DNA of 64,000 nt from an uncultured Saprospiraceae bacterium (GTDB lineage: Bacteria; Bacteroidota; Bacteroidia; Chitinophagales; Saprospiraceae), in NCBI GenBank assembly GCA_937950315.1, contig CALFDU010000105.1:1-64000 (forward strand). The letters are read 5' to 3'. Below, one piece after another: positions 8,588 through 17,421 of this stretch (within the stretch, counting starts at the first letter, position 1; every line of letters starts with the position of its first letter). The notes under the pieces were generated by a model. The model saw only the letters and a program-made list of their open reading frames with translations. It was not told the DNA's origin and did not search any database. The position numbers and the translations under genes were made by a program.

Positions 8588-10484
8588 TTTGTTGTTTTTT
8601 AATACTTGCTAGAAATGTTTTGATTTCGTCAAATTCTGATGGATCATAAAATCCTTTATAAATTTCTAAATCAGAATCCAACAAGATGAGTCCATTTTCA
8701 TCTTGTTCTATTTTATATTTGTATTTTCCATACTTTGATTCTATGACGCCGCTCTTCTGTTTTTCCTCTAACAAAAACCCTTCTGGCACTTCAAATTCAT
8801 AGGATCTGATTTCTAATATTTTTCTAAAAAATTCAATAGGAAATCGCCTTTCCTTCTTTGAAACCATAACAGGCAGAGCAGAAGGAGATAGTAAAAGTGG
8901 TAGCATATAATAATTGCCAACCAATTCAGCATAAGACTCTGCATTTACTTTAATTTTTTCTGAAACCAAAAGCTTCTCGGGTTGGATTTTTTGAGAATAA
9001 GAAATGTAATCGGTCTTGTGAAAATGTGCATAGCGTTTTTCTTCTATGATTTTTTTCATTTCACTTTCATCATATTTTTGATACCTTAATTTATCATCGA
9101 TATAATACCCGCTATTCTCGCAATCAACCGAAAGTGAAATATTACCTTCTTCATCTAGGACTGCCTTTGCTTTTTCTTTTACAAAACTAATTTCATTATA
9201 ACTTGGCGTTTTAACAATCTTTCCCTCAGATTCACTGACTTCAACAGCATAGCGATCATCAGTAAACGACCCCAAATAATCTACGGGGTTTGTCGAGGAG
9301 GTGCAATCCAACCAAATCGTATCTTTTTCCAGAGGTACGTTGACAATAATATGATTTCCGGGTGCTGGACTAGCAAAAGTAGGATCCAAGGAGAGAGGCT
9401 TATTCTTACCTGCATATACTTCCACATAATTTGCCTTTATGTTGTACCCTTTCAAAATTGAGATCATGTAAAAAGAAAGAGCTTTACAATCGCCATATTT
9501 ATTCACATGAACTTCCGCTGTAGACATTGGTTGAAAACCACCTTCATCGAGAGCAATACTCACATACCTTGTATTGTCTTGGATATATTTATAAACCTGA
9601 CCGACGATTTCTCTTTTTGATACATTTAAATCTACATATTTCTTTAACTCATTATGGACCTCTCGGCCGTCCATTGTGTTCTGCGAAGCCATAAGTTTGG
9701 TCTGGTAAAACTGTCCATAGCTTTCCCAGTCAGAAATATGCCCATCAACTTTTTCAAAGGTAAAATCCGTAGGCCTAAATTCGACTCTTGGCATTATGCT
9801 ATATGGGTGTGGACTATATTCCTCAATATTAAATGCCTGAATATTAGTGGCCACATAGTTTAAGTTTTCTGACTTTTCAATTTCAAATTCTTTAAGATTT
9901 TTCTCATTGAATCTTATTTCAGTATCCGTACGATTGATCAATTGCACGCTTGCATTTTCAATCGACATTTTTGATTTCCAAGCAGGATACCAGGCAGGAA
10001 TCAAAAATGTATTTCGAGAATCCAAGGTGAAGCTTACTTCTATAGTAAATGGATAAGTCATTTCATTGAGCTTCATATATTTTGTTCGATAGTCTGTAAT
10101 AATAGAATAACCATCATACCCAGAATAATCTTCCAAACTTTTTTCATCTAGGATGCCAAGTATTCCTCCTTCTGCATTGTACAACACAACTTTAAAATCA
10201 AGAATTTTTGAGCTGCCTTTTTTGTACCCCAAAGAAATTTGCAACAAATCATTGGCTGAATCATCCAACAATGTAACGGCATAACTTCTGTCTAAAATAA
10301 ACTTATTTGATTTGACTTCAATAAGAGTTTGATCATTACGCATAACCGAATTGGCTCCGACCAACAATGAAGAATCAATATGCGAGACCTTATAGGCTTG
10401 AGCATAGGACAAATTATTCATGAGCAAAATGGCTGTCAGACAAAACAGCGATAAAGAAATGCTATGCTTGGAAGGTCTGTTCAT
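8562..10484 (-). CDS. DUF3857 and transglutaminase-like protein, intact triad
   Basis: Encodes 640 residues: signal peptide (to about 29, SYAQA), DUF3857-like domain (about 45-260), transglutaminase-like papain fold (about 285-400) and a C-terminal beta domain. The triad is complete: C333 in YGDCKALS, H378 in GNHIIV and D393 in WLDCTSS. Enzymes of this fold cleave or form amide bonds to glutamine or act as peptidases; substrates of the DUF3857 group in Bacteroidota are not established. Expected location is periplasm or surface. It follows the marR gene by 41 bp and overlaps its inactive paralogue by 26 bp, which suggests a three-gene operon of regulator, enzyme and pseudoenzyme. Confidence 0.88.
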   Translation of the reverse strand: MNRPSKHSISLSLFCLTAILLMNNLSYAQAYKVSHIDSSLLVGANSVMRNDQTLIEVKSNKFILDRSYAVTLLDDSANDLLQISLGYKKGSSKILDFKVVLYNAEGGILGILDEKSLEDYSGYDGYSIITDYRTKYMKLNEMTYPFTIEVSFTLDSRNTFLIPAWYPAWKSKMSIENASVQLINRTDTEIRFNEKNLKEFEIEKSENLNYVATNIQAFNIEEYSPHPYSIMPRVEFRPTDFTFEKVDGHISDWESYGQFYQTKLMASQNTMDGREVHNELKKYVDLNVSKREIVGQVYKYIQDNTRYVSIALDEGGFQPMSTAEVHVNKYGDCKALSFYMISILKGYNIKANYVEVYAGKNKPLSLDPTFASPAPGNHIIVNVPLEKDTIWLDCTSSTNPVDYLGSFTDDRYAVEVSESEGKIVKTPSYNEISFVKEKAKAVLDEEGNISLSVDCENSGYYIDDKLRYQKYDESEMKKIIEEKRYAHFHKTDYISYSQKIQPEKLLVSEKIKVNAESYAELVGNYYMLPLLLSPSALPVMVSKKERRFPIEFFRKILEIRSYEFEVPEGFLLEEKQKSGVIESKYGKYKYKIEQDENGLILLDSDLEIYKGFYDPSEFDEIKTFLASIKKQQNVQLILKK

Positions 10485-10525
10485 TGGGATGTTGTTATAG
10501 TCAGTGGTTGATCTTTCTTTGATAG

Positions 10526-10960
10526 TTAAGAATAATTATCAAAAACCTGATCGATGATTCGTGTAAAAACATCATAATCATCTTTGCTTAATTCTTTCCA
10601 GCCCTGTTCTCGCAATTTACTAATCTCCGCCTGAAGAACTTCTGTTATTCTCCTTCCTTCTTCAGTTTGATGTATTAGATAAATACGCCCGTCCTCAGGA
10701 GATGCTTTTCGCTCGACCCATTGCTTCTTTTCTAGGACATTGATAATCCTTGATATCGTAGGAGCATCCTTGAAGCTATCATTGGCTAGTTCCTTTTGAG
10801 ATTGATCATTTTTTCCATGAAGGCTATCCATCACCACCCATTGTTCAGGCGTGATGTCAATATTTAGGTTCTTAAAGCACTTGTGGAAGCTCAGTTTTAC
10901 TACCCTTGTCGTTCTTTCCAATAGATAACCTATCGGTTTTGTGTGAATATTCTTGTCCAT
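10526..10960 (-). CDS. MarR-family transcriptional regulator
   Basis: Encodes 144 residues with the MarR fold: N-terminal dimer helix, then a winged helix-turn-helix (about 40-110) with QKELANDSFKDAPTISRIINVLEKKQWVERKASPEDGR split across recognition helix and wing, and a C-terminal dimer helix. The DGR in the wing tip is the family hallmark. It should bind a palindromic operator as a dimer and respond to a small ligand. It is the first gene of a probable operon with the two transglutaminase-like genes. Its upstream region has no clear -33/-7 pair and no operator could be identified. Confidence 0.9.
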   Translation of the reverse strand: MDKNIHTKPIGYLLERTTRVVKLSFHKCFKNLNIDITPEQWVVMDSLHGKNDQSQKELANDSFKDAPTISRIINVLEKKQWVERKASPEDGRIYLIHQTEEGRRITEVLQAEISKLREQGWKELSKDDYDVFTRIIDQVFDNYS

Positions 10961-11220
10961 TTCCCTAAAAATGGGACATTATTCTGACATGATTAAAAAA
11001 TAATAAAGCTAAATCCTCAAAAAAAATGGTCGCCGAGGCAACTTTAGCTATAAATGTGCATATTAGTTATAGGACCAAATACTTCATAACTGCCTTATTT
11101 ACAACTAATTGAGTGTTTGCTTGTTAAAATATAGCAGGTCAGAATAAAATTTTGAAAAAAAAAGCTCCCACGACTAAGTAATTGGCATTTGGGATGCATT
11201 ATATAATAAAATCCAGACTT

Positions 11221-11910
11221 ATGAATACTTCAGCAAAATACTTAATGATAGAACAGTTAAGCCTATTGAAGAATCTTAACGAAACACAGAAAAATGAACT
11301 GGCTCAACACGGACAGTTTATTAAGGTCAAAAAAGATAAAAAGATCTTTGAAGCAGATCAAAAGATTAAATCTGTGTACATCTTACTAAAAGGAAGTATC
11401 AAAGTGGGTCTCGAAATGGAACCTGGTAAAAGCATCATCAAACAACTTATACACGAAGGTGAAATATTTGGTGAAAACATCATTACCAAAAAAGAAACTA
11501 GAGTTGATTATGCACAAGCATTGGCAGAGTCTCAAGTGTTCGTAATACCAAAAGCAATATTCGAAACACTGTTGTTTGAAAACGTAGAATTTTGCGGATC
11601 GATCGTTTCTCATATACTGACCCAACTTGCTACACTAGAAAAAAGAATTACTGACTTTGTATATGTCAAAGCACAAAAACGCATCGAAGGATTCTTAAAA
11701 AATATGGCCCTCAATAAAGGAATTAAAATCGGAATAGATGAATTGCTGATCAATCACAATCTATCCCACTCAGATATAGCTTTTATTACTGACACTAGCC
11801 GTCAAACTGTTTCTAGAGTCTTAGGAGACTTAAAGAGAGCTAACATCATTCATTTTTCCGCGAGAAAACCAAACAAGATTCTTGTTAGATCAATGGCACA
11901 ATTAGCTTAA
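11221..11910 (+). CDS. Crp/Fnr-family transcriptional regulator
   Basis: Encodes 229 residues from the ATG at 11221; an in-frame upstream start at 11182 adds 13 residues not typical of the family. Residues 10-130 form a cyclic-nucleotide-binding-type beta roll (IFEADQKIKSVYILLKGSIK, then GEIFGENI). A helix-turn-helix lies near 180-210 (SDIAFITDTSRQTVSRVLGDL). The GE..G loop lacks the usual RxAT phosphate-binding motif, so cAMP binding is uncertain, and no Fnr-type Cys cluster is present. It probably recognises a TGTGA-N6-TCACA-like site through the RQTVSRVL helix. It ends 3 bp from the stop of the convergent thioredoxin lipoprotein gene. Confidence 0.88.
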   Translation: MNTSAKYLMIEQLSLLKNLNETQKNELAQHGQFIKVKKDKKIFEADQKIKSVYILLKGSIKVGLEMEPGKSIIKQLIHEGEIFGENIITKKETRVDYAQALAESQVFVIPKAIFETLLFENVEFCGSIVSHILTQLATLEKRITDFVYVKAQKRIEGFLKNMALNKGIKIGIDELLINHNLSHSDIAFITDTSRQTVSRVLGDLKRANIIHFSARKPNKILVRSMAQLA

Positions 11911-11913
11911 AAA

Positions 11914-12405
11914 TTATTGAGCAACTCTAACTTCCCACTCGGATATTGCCTCATTCGCAAGATTAACCAAACTCTTGTGCATGAGGCTTCCGTCATTTCT
12001 AGACAAGGTCTTTCCTTTATGATCCAATATCAACAAAGTAGGAATAATATTGACCCCGTATAACATTTTCATGTTTGCCCCAGATTGGGTTTCAACGTCA
12101 ACTTTGTAGTTGATAAAATTGTCATTGAAAATGTCCGCCGTCTCCTGATGGGTAAATACTTCCTCACTCATAATCTTACACGGCAAGCACCAGTCTGCTT
12201 CAAATTCCACAAACAAAGGTTTGTTTTTTTCTTCTGCTATTTCCAACGCCGAAATCAAATCATCCGCAATCTGAAAAACCATCTTACCATCCATATAAGT
12301 ATCTGGAGCTGACTCCTCTACCACTGGTGCCTTTGTTTTACAAGAAGATACACCTATACTGACTAAAACAATAAACAACAACCCTTTCCAATAAGCTTGA
12401 CGCAT
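11914..12405 (-). CDS. Thioredoxin-fold lipoprotein (WCLPC active site)
   Basis: Encodes 163 residues. The N-terminus has a lipobox (VSIGVSSCKTK), so the mature protein is anchored by its lipidated Cys. Residues 45-150 are a thioredoxin-like domain with FEADWCLPCKIMSEEVF and the cis-Pro region GVNIIPTLLI, similar to Thioredoxin_7/DsbD-gamma-like proteins. WCLPC differs from the thioredoxin WCGPC and suggests a periplasmic reductase or oxidase. It is the last gene of a tight operon with cysQ and a glycosyltransferase (gaps of 2 and 4 bp), a pairing with no obvious joint pathway. The family is certain, the partner protein is not. Confidence 0.87.
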   Translation of the reverse strand: MRQAYWKGLLFIVLVSIGVSSCKTKAPVVEESAPDTYMDGKMVFQIADDLISALEIAEEKNKPLFVEFEADWCLPCKIMSEEVFTHQETADIFNDNFINYKVDVETQSGANMKMLYGVNIIPTLLILDHKGKTLSRNDGSLMHKSLVNLANEAISEWEVRVAQ

Positions 12406-12409
12406 ATAA

Positions 12410-13165
12410 CTATTTTGTTTTTAACGAATCGTAATATTGAATCTTCTTTCGCACCTGCATCGCATTGGTTCGACTTATCCGATACCCAACCGATCCTTCC
12501 AAAAATCCTAAATTCAACAAGTATGATTTAATAAAACGCACACTTGGCCCAAATATTCTTTTCAACATTCCAGGACGTTTGCCTTCTGCAATCCACTGCT
12601 CCGCCGACAAACGTGCATAATTTTCTGTTTTGGCAAGATGTTCATCATAATCGGTATAGGAATAATGCAACATGGCACCCGGTAATTTTTCAAGCTTGGG
12701 TGTCTGTTGATGCGTCAAACCTTCATGCACCTTTCTCTGATTCCACCTCGTATTGGCTTTCTCGTATAGTCGAAATTTATATGCAGGCCTCCATTCAGAA
12801 TACCTGATCCAATGGCCGCAATAATTGGTAATATTATTGATAAGATACAAGGTACCTTCATGCAATTCCTTTTCCAATATTGCTTGTTTCAATGCTTCAT
12901 CGACCACTTCATCAGCATCAATAGAAAGAATCCATTTGCGAGAAGCTCTGTCTGCGCCATAATTTTTATTGGCGCCATATCCCTCCCAATCTTTCACATA
13001 AACTTTTGCACCAAGACCTTCTGCAATGGAAACTGTTTTATCCGTACTTCCACTGTCAACCACAATCACTTCATCGACTAGGCCCTGCAGTGATTTGATG
13101 CAAGCCTCTATGTGGTCCTCTTCATTTTTTGTTATGATTACTGCTGAAATACCGGCTGGATTCAT
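12410..13165 (-). CDS. Glycosyltransferase family 2 (WaaE/KdtX-like)
   Basis: Encodes 251 residues with a GT-A fold: ISAVIITKNEEDHIEACIKS opens the domain, VDSGSTDKT binds the nucleotide sugar and SIDADEVVD supplies the DxD-type metal motif. The later VHEGL motif is typical of the WaaE/LgtF-like group that adds a sugar to lipopolysaccharide core. No membrane helix is present, so it probably works at the inner face of the cytoplasmic membrane. Its neighbours are cysQ (2 bp upstream) and a thioredoxin lipoprotein (4 bp downstream). Sugar and acceptor cannot be read from sequence, but lpxB in the same window shows that lipid A is made. Confidence 0.87.
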   Translation of the reverse strand: MNPAGISAVIITKNEEDHIEACIKSLQGLVDEVIVVDSGSTDKTVSIAEGLGAKVYVKDWEGYGANKNYGADRASRKWILSIDADEVVDEALKQAILEKELHEGTLYLINNITNYCGHWIRYSEWRPAYKFRLYEKANTRWNQRKVHEGLTHQQTPKLEKLPGAMLHYSYTDYDEHLAKTENYARLSAEQWIAEGKRPGMLKRIFGPSVRFIKSYLLNLGFLEGSVGYRISRTNAMQVRKKIQYYDSLKTK

Positions 13166-13167
13166 GC

Positions 13168-13959
13168 TTACTTCTTAAGATCTCCGTAGGCAATAAAATG
13201 AGGATTGGTCAATATTTCTTTGTTGTATCTCAATGGTGTGTTGTCATCTGCTCTCACAACCTGACCCCCAGCTTCTTCCAAGATAATATGTGCTGCCGCA
13301 GTATCCCACTCCATGGTCGGAGCCAGTCTAGGATAGACATCGGCATTTGATTCTGCAATGATCAAAAACTTCAATGAACTACCTTTTGATACAGTCTCTG
13401 GCTTGTTCATTTTATTTAAAAAGGCAGAAGTCTCTTCATTTAGGTGCGACCTTGAACATACAACACCAAGGCCTTCATCTTCCATGCTATAATTATTGGC
13501 TTTCAGTCGAGTCTTTTCTCCATTTGCTTCTTTCCACGAACCTTCTCCTTCTACTGCCCAGTACATTTCATCTGTCACCGGCACGTAGACCACTCCTGCT
13601 ACAGATTTGTTCTTATGAATCAAGGCAATGTTGACTGTAAACTCCCCATTTCGTTTTATAAATTCTTTCGTACCATCTAAAGGATCAACCATCCAGAAAT
13701 AGTCAAAATCCTTTCTTTCTGCATAATCTATGGCCTTATTTTCCTCAGAAATAATCGGAATATCAGGATTCAAAGCAATCAATGAATCACAGATGACCTT
13801 ATTCGCACGCTGATCCGCAAGAGTCAAAGGAGAGTCATCCGCCTTCGATTCTACGCCAAACGAGGCCTCATCTTTATATACCTCAAGTATTTCTTCTCCT
13901 GCTGCAAAAGCAATACCCCTTACATGATCTATCAAATTTATAATGCTCGCTTTTTCCAT
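13168..13959 (-). CDS. cysQ: 3'(2'),5'-bisphosphate nucleotidase CysQ
   Basis: Encodes 263 residues of the inositol-monophosphatase superfamily. The metal-binding motifs are SPLTLADQRAN, SEEN and DPLDGTKEFI, with the closing WDTAAAHIILEEAGG. The GTKEF variant marks the CysQ group, which removes the 3' phosphate from PAP formed in sulfate assimilation and protects sulfotransferases and RNases from it. The start at 13959 is chosen over a TTG at 13989 because a clear promoter (TTG-N19-TAGCTTTG) lies between them, so an mRNA would begin after 13989. It heads the operon with the glycosyltransferase and the thioredoxin lipoprotein. Confidence 0.93.
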   Translation of the reverse strand: MEKASIINLIDHVRGIAFAAGEEILEVYKDEASFGVESKADDSPLTLADQRANKVICDSLIALNPDIPIISEENKAIDYAERKDFDYFWMVDPLDGTKEFIKRNGEFTVNIALIHKNKSVAGVVYVPVTDEMYWAVEGEGSWKEANGEKTRLKANNYSMEDEGLGVVCSRSHLNEETSAFLNKMNKPETVSKGSSLKFLIIAESNADVYPRLAPTMEWDTAAAHIILEEAGGQVVRADDNTPLRYNKEILTNPHFIAYGDLKK

Positions 13960-13976
13960 TATTTCAATTTTTTCTG

Positions 13977-14006
13977 CAAAGCTACTCAATTAGACATCAT
14001 TAGCAA
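13977..14006 (-). promoter_or_regulatory. Bacteroidota-type promoter of the cysQ operon
   Basis: On the minus strand TTG (14004-14006), a 19-bp spacer and TAGCTTTG (13984-13977) match the -33/-7 consensus TTG-N19/21-TAnnTTTG. The start point should fall near 13972, giving a leader of about 13 nt to the ATG at 13959. Confidence 0.65.
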
Positions 14007-14279
14007 TCTTAGTTTGTCTCTGCTTTTCATTACTATGAAGTCGCTTATTTCTAGGGTCGGAGCCCAAATTTTTAAACTTTAGATTAAATCAAAGAACAAT
14101 TACCCAAAGAAAAAAAATGAAAGCTTTCCATAAAATTTACCTAAAAACTTACTGATAATCAGTCAGTTACAAAGAAATATTAACATTTAAAACAAAAATA
14201 TGTGTCCTCAAACGAGCAAATAGTTTTAAAAATTATTAAATTGCAAGCTTATAGTCATAGGGTGTCTGTAATTTCGTTG

Positions 14280-14312
14280 CCTTGTCGATGTCATAGTCGG
14301 CAAGGTTTTTTT
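14280..14312 (+). terminator. Orphan rho-independent terminator before the M1 peptidase gene
   Basis: CCTTGTCGA (14280-14288) pairs with TCGGCAAGG (14297-14305) with one G-T wobble, an 8-nt loop and seven T afterwards. No plus-strand gene precedes it. With the base before it, it begins with the same GCCTTGTCGA as the hairpin at 712. Confidence 0.75.
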
Positions 14313-14398
14313 ATATAAAATCTTACCTTAGCAGCACCAAGCCCACCTACCTGATTAAGAGCATTAAACCACTTTTTTAACTTATTACTTTGACCGAC

Positions 14399-17335
14399 AT
14401 GATGCGTTCAGCAATTTTGTGTATTGTATTCCTATTACCAACTCTGACTTTTTCTCAATCCTATTTCCAACAAGAAGTCAACTATAAAATGAATGTCTCC
14501 CTGGATCCTGAATCCAAAACTTATGATGGAGACGCAATAATTACCTATACCAACAACTCTCCAGATCAGCTTACGGAAATATACTTCCACATATGGGCCA
14601 ATTCATACAGCTCTGTTGATTCCGATTTTGGAAAACAACAGTTGAGAATGAACACCAGGAAATTCCAATTTCACGACCCAGAAGTAGACGGTGGTGGTTA
14701 CGAAAATATTTCTTTCGCAGTTGGCAAAAACGATCTACCATTTGAATATCATGACGACAATCCTGATATCGTTTTGGTTCAATTAAACAAACCCCTTGCT
14801 CCAGGCAAAACCGTTAAAATAAAAACAAACTTTAAAGTCAAAGTGCCAATCTTCTTTTCAAGAATGGGAAACCAAGATGGATATTTTCAGATTACTCAAT
14901 GGTTCCCAAAACCAGCAGTATACGATACCGAAGGATGGCACCAAATGCCATATTTGGATCTTGGTGAATTCTTTTCTGAATTTGGTGAGTACGATGTAAC
15001 CATCAATGTTCCAAATGACTACAAAGTGGCCGCAACTGGTTCCTCAACTGGAATCAAAAAAGAAGACAACAATACTACGAGTTATTCATTCAATGCCAAG
15101 ATGGTACACGACTTTGCCTGGTGCGCTCACAACGATTTCCGTATTGAAGAAAGTTCTGTTACATTACCAAATGGAAAAGAGGTAGACTTATTCGTTTATA
15201 AAACCAATGACAACACATCATGGGATAATGCCATGACCTACTTAAAGAACTCTATCCTATTCTATTCAGAAGAAGTTGGAAATTATCCATACCCACAAGC
15301 AACGGCGATCCAAAGCCCAGGTGGTACCGGAGGAGGAATGGAATATCCGATGTTAACAACCATTGACACTGAATCATCTCCTCAGGCAGTTGATCATGTA
15401 ATTGCTCACGAAGTAGGACACAATTGGTTCTACGGAATACTTGCATCCAACGAACGTGTCAATGCATGGATGGATGAAGGCATCAATTCATTCTACGACC
15501 ACAAATACAATGATATATATTATTCAGATGCGACTTACGATGATATGCTTCCTAAATTTCTGCAAGGAGATTCAGAAGCCAGCATCTTGCAGACATCGCT
15601 CGTATGGCAATGCAAAAGAGGAAGAAACCAAGCTTGCAGTACCCACTGCAGCAAAATGAACATGACCAACTATGGCTTCAGTGCTTATGAATATCCTGCA
15701 TGGAGTCTAAAATACCTAGAAGCTTACCTAGGAGAAGAAACCATGTCTGACTGTATCCACGCATATTATGAAGAGTGGAAGTTTAAACACCCAAAACCAG
15801 CAGATGTTGAAGAAGTCTTTGAAAGAGTTTCCGGAAAAGATTTGGATTGGTTCTTTACAGAACTTATTGAATCCGATGGATATGTCGATCATGCCATCAG
15901 CGCTTTATCCGAGAGCAATGCAACCATCAAAAACATAGGGCAAATCAATATTCCTGTAAGGCTAGATTATAAAAAAGATGGAGAGTGGGTCGATCACCAA
16001 TGGGTTGAATCATTTGACGGAAGTCAGAATATCAAATTAAAAAACCAAAACTTTGATGAGCTTGCGATCAATGGAAAGGTGACTTATGTAGATGTAAACC
16101 CGCAGAACAATACCAAGAAATTAAATGGCTCAAATTTCAAAAAACCAAAGTTGAAATTACTCGGACAGATCGATGATCCCAACAGATCAGAATTGTTCTT
16201 CTTGCCACTTGCGTTTTTCAATGTACACGATGGATTTATGCCATTCATCAGTTTTTACAATTCCGTATTTCCGCTAAAGTGGACTAGATTCAATGGCAAC
16301 ATTGGTTATGGAACTAAATCAAATGATCTTGTCGGAACAGCCAATCTTGAACACGACTTCATGTTGAATTCATCAAGTTTTAGAAAAATCACACTCGCGC
16401 TGAACTATAGGCACTTTAGCTACAGGACTCCGCTAGTAGACACGGACGACTTATTTTACTACGATAGAATTGCTCCCTCAATAGCTTTACATGTAAATCC
16501 CTATTTTAGTCAGAAGAAAGAGGAATGGTTGAAATACAGTCTGATACATTTGCGACAGCGAATAGATGTAAGTGAATTTGTACCTGAAGGTTTTGATGAT
16601 GCAGGCTTTTTTCATGTACTGGAATTCAATAGAGTCGTTTCCAAAGCGCTGAAACCAAACAAATTGAAAGTGGAGGCGATGTATCATAGATACGAAAATG
16701 CCGTAACTGAAGACAACGCATTTTTAAAGCTATCCGCAAGCATGGCAGGAAGATTATACTACGCAGAAAAAAGTGCCTTCCACTACCGAGTTTTTGCCGG
16801 ATATTTTCCAATAAATACAAGTCGTAATGTTAACAGTTACAACAACGAACTTGCCAAAGGAAGCCTAAATCTTGCTTACAATCCATTTGCCGATGTGGCA
16901 TTTTCAGAATATTGGATTGGAAGATCACAGCAGATGGCGACCACAGAACAACAGATCAGAACGCTCGAAGGGGGATTCAAGACTGGCTTGCTCTACAACA
17001 ATGGAAACTTAGGAAAAAGCAATCATGCCCTGTTTGCCATCAATCTAAAAGCAGATATTCCCGTACCGTTATTCCGAGTGATCCCGATAAAGCCTTATTT
17101 TGACTTGGGAACTTTCGCCAGCCCTGAAGGAGAAGATTTTACTTGGGATGTTGTATATGATGCAGGACTGGCTTTGGAATTTCTAGATGGTGACCTAGGA
17201 ATATATTTATCATTGCTTCAATCAGATAGAATAAACCAAGTCTATAGCGCTGAAAATTTTGGAAGAAGGATTGGGTTTCAGATCAACATCAACCGGTTAA
17301 AGCCTTGGGAATTGATTGATCAACTAGATTTATAA
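14399..17335 (+). CDS. M1-family zinc metallopeptidase, secreted
   Basis: Encodes 978 residues from the ATG at 14399 (another ATG follows at 14402; a TTG at 14390 is unlikely). After the signal peptide (ending LTFSQ) come the beta-saddle domain (about 25-240) and the thermolysin-like catalytic domain. GGTGGGMEYPML corresponds to the GAMEN-type substrate motif. HEVGHNWFYG with a second Glu 18 residues on (WMDEG) is the complete HExxH-18-E zinc site. A stretch after it holds three Cys (QCKRGRNQACSTHCSKM), unusual for the family. The last 350 residues are beta-rich and barrel-like (many short YR/FN strands), not a T9SS domain, so the protein may be outer-membrane associated. It trims N-terminal residues from peptides. 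Confidence 0.88.
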   Translation: MMRSAILCIVFLLPTLTFSQSYFQQEVNYKMNVSLDPESKTYDGDAIITYTNNSPDQLTEIYFHIWANSYSSVDSDFGKQQLRMNTRKFQFHDPEVDGGGYENISFAVGKNDLPFEYHDDNPDIVLVQLNKPLAPGKTVKIKTNFKVKVPIFFSRMGNQDGYFQITQWFPKPAVYDTEGWHQMPYLDLGEFFSEFGEYDVTINVPNDYKVAATGSSTGIKKEDNNTTSYSFNAKMVHDFAWCAHNDFRIEESSVTLPNGKEVDLFVYKTNDNTSWDNAMTYLKNSILFYSEEVGNYPYPQATAIQSPGGTGGGMEYPMLTTIDTESSPQAVDHVIAHEVGHNWFYGILASNERVNAWMDEGINSFYDHKYNDIYYSDATYDDMLPKFLQGDSEASILQTSLVWQCKRGRNQACSTHCSKMNMTNYGFSAYEYPAWSLKYLEAYLGEETMSDCIHAYYEEWKFKHPKPADVEEVFERVSGKDLDWFFTELIESDGYVDHAISALSESNATIKNIGQINIPVRLDYKKDGEWVDHQWVESFDGSQNIKLKNQNFDELAINGKVTYVDVNPQNNTKKLNGSNFKKPKLKLLGQIDDPNRSELFFLPLAFFNVHDGFMPFISFYNSVFPLKWTRFNGNIGYGTKSNDLVGTANLEHDFMLNSSSFRKITLALNYRHFSYRTPLVDTDDLFYYDRIAPSIALHVNPYFSQKKEEWLKYSLIHLRQRIDVSEFVPEGFDDAGFFHVLEFNRVVSKALKPNKLKVEAMYHRYENAVTEDNAFLKLSASMAGRLYYAEKSAFHYRVFAGYFPINTSRNVNSYNNELAKGSLNLAYNPFADVAFSEYWIGRSQQMATTEQQIRTLEGGFKTGLLYNNGNLGKSNHALFAINLKADIPVPLFRVIPIKPYFDLGTFASPEGEDFTWDVVYDAGLALEFLDGDLGIYLSLLQSDRINQVYSAENFGRRIGFQININRLKPWELIDQLDL

Positions 17336-17421
17336 TTTTATTAACGAATTTTTAAGGAGACTTTACGTTCTACACATTAACTTAAACAACTATTGTTACG
17401 TCAAAATAAAAAACCAATGTT

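Larger units (their letters stand above)
13960..14398. other. Divergent intergenic region with promoter and orphan terminator
   Basis: A 439-bp gap between the divergent cysQ and M1 peptidase genes. It holds the cysQ promoter (13977-14006) and, on the plus strand, a strong terminator hairpin at 14280-14312, about 90 bp before the peptidase. Because nothing upstream on the plus strand is a gene, that terminator must end either a short non-coding transcript or a leader of the peptidase mRNA (attenuation). No small ORF with a convincing start was found. Confidence 0.5.

Noticed and set aside
15540-15690. Possible double frameshift in the M1 peptidase (other frames read ADIARMAMQ and KEEETKLAVPTAAK)
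   Set aside because: The main frame keeps the family-like NQACSTH...NYGFSAY order and stays open, so the Cys-rich stretch is more likely natural variation.
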